Shown here piece by piece: positions 5,526 through 5,959 of a DNA stretch of 5,959 nucleotides (within the stretch, counting starts at the first letter, position 1; every line of letters begins with the position of its first letter). Made by a program: the position numbers and the translations under genes. The stretch lies in assembly GCA_902803365.1 (NCBI GenBank), contig CADCPU010000381.1, forward strand, positions 1 through 5,959. Direction: 5' to 3'. The notes below the pieces were generated by a model, which was not told the origin of the DNA, searched no databases, and saw only the letters and a list, made by a program, of their open reading frames with translations. This stretch comes from Oscillospiraceae bacterium (GTDB lineage Bacteria > Bacillota_A > Clostridia > Saccharofermentanales > Saccharofermentanaceae).

Positions 5526-5959
5526 ATGCGTACCGAAAAAGAGATAATGGAGCTGATACTGAATACTGCCCAAAATGATGACAGGGTACGTGCAGTCTAT
5601 ATGAACGGTTCGAGGACTAATCCCAAAGCTCCAAAGGATGTTTTCCAGGATTACGATATCGTCTATGTTGTAAGCGAGACGGCATCATTCATAGCAGATG
5701 AGGATTGGCCTTCAAGATTTGGCGAGATCCTTATCATGCAGTATCCCGATGAGTCTCCTTTCTGTCCGAATGACAAGGAACATTCCTACGGATGGCTCAT
5801 GATCTTTACTGACGGAAACAGGATCGACCTGACGGTAAAGACGGTCGATGCGGCTCTCACGGATGTTGTAAGCGACAGTCTTTGTCAGATCTTATTGGAT
5901 AAGGATAATATCCTTCCGCAGATCCCTGAATCATCGGATATCATAAGGCATGTTAAGAA
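5526..5959 (+). CDS. Aminoglycoside 6-adenylyltransferase-like protein, ANT(6)/AadE family (3' end outside window)
   Basis: The first 144 codons of a gene that runs off the window, against a family length of about 280-300. The protein starts MRTEKEIMELILNTA. It contains the nucleotidyltransferase core YMNGSRTNPKAPKD (25-38) followed by FQDYDIVYVV (40-49), then WLMIFTDGNRIDLTV (90-104). G28/S29 with D42, D44 and D101 match the GSx...DxD...D metal-binding catalytic triad of the family. Known members transfer AMP from ATP to the 6-hydroxyl of streptomycin. Many Firmicutes chromosomes carry diverged homologues with no demonstrated resistance, so activity on streptomycin is unproven. Nothing in the visible half suggests decay. 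The C-terminal helical domain, which helps bind the drug, is not visible. Confidence 0.88.
   Translation, partial: MRTEKEIMELILNTAQNDDRVRAVYMNGSRTNPKAPKDVFQDYDIVYVVSETASFIADEDWPSRFGEILIMQYPDESPFCPNDKEHSYGWLMIFTDGNRIDLTVKTVDAALTDVVSDSLCQILLDKDNILPQIPESSDIIRHVK

Noticed and set aside
1..5959. CRISPR array, tRNA, rRNA, insertion sequence or integrase
   Set aside because: No spaced repeat series, cloverleaf, conserved rRNA stretch, terminal inverted repeat or transposase motif was seen on either strand. Mobility genes, if any, lie outside the window.

Overview
The window looks like an accessory stretch of a low-to-mid GC Gram-positive genome, most likely a gut or rumen Clostridia (Lachnospiraceae/Oscillospiraceae-like). 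The basis is the strong purine-rich Shine-Dalgarno sites (AAGGAG, GGGAGGA), ATG starts, frequent ATA and AGA/AGG codons, and Firmicutes-type protein families. This is inference from style; there is no rRNA or other marker. All recognisable genes are on the + strand, and no tRNA, rRNA, CRISPR array, insertion sequence or integrase is visible.

Region 1 (1-181): a decayed C-terminal tail resembling a GNAT aminoglycoside 6'-N-acetyltransferase. It runs directly into a near-consensus sigma-A promoter (TTGACC, 16 bp, TATAAT). Just downstream of the -10, over the expected transcription start, lie two 15-bp near-palindromes whose centres are 17 bp apart and which look like a double operator. Region 2 (182-1408): an AAA_14/DUF4143 ATPase with a PD-(D/E)XK-like C-terminal domain, apparently a self-contained regulated unit. 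Region 3 (1461-4298): a co-directional, tightly spaced run of a Nudix hydrolase, a 54-residue internally deleted remnant of an APH(3')-type kinase, an unrecognised three-helix membrane protein, a zinc-dependent phospholipase C-like protein and a Cof-type HAD phosphatase. Region 4 (4398-5489): a six-helix membrane diguanylate cyclase lacking the RxxD inhibitory site, preceded by a 99-bp intergenic region with a possible promoter. Region 5 (5526 to the window end): the N-terminal half of an ANT(6)/AadE-type aminoglycoside nucleotidyltransferase.

The genes do not form one obvious pathway. Region 3 reads like a collection of small soluble detoxification or housekeeping enzymes that may share a transcript. 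The most notable observations are the APH(3') relic, in which the N-terminal ~33 residues are fused in frame to the extreme C-terminus; the tandem-palindrome operator over the ATPase start site; and the presence, within 6 kb, of sequences resembling all three classes of aminoglycoside-modifying enzyme (acetyl-, phospho- and nucleotidyl-transferase), two of them as relics. I did not find a convincing new multi-gene defence system.
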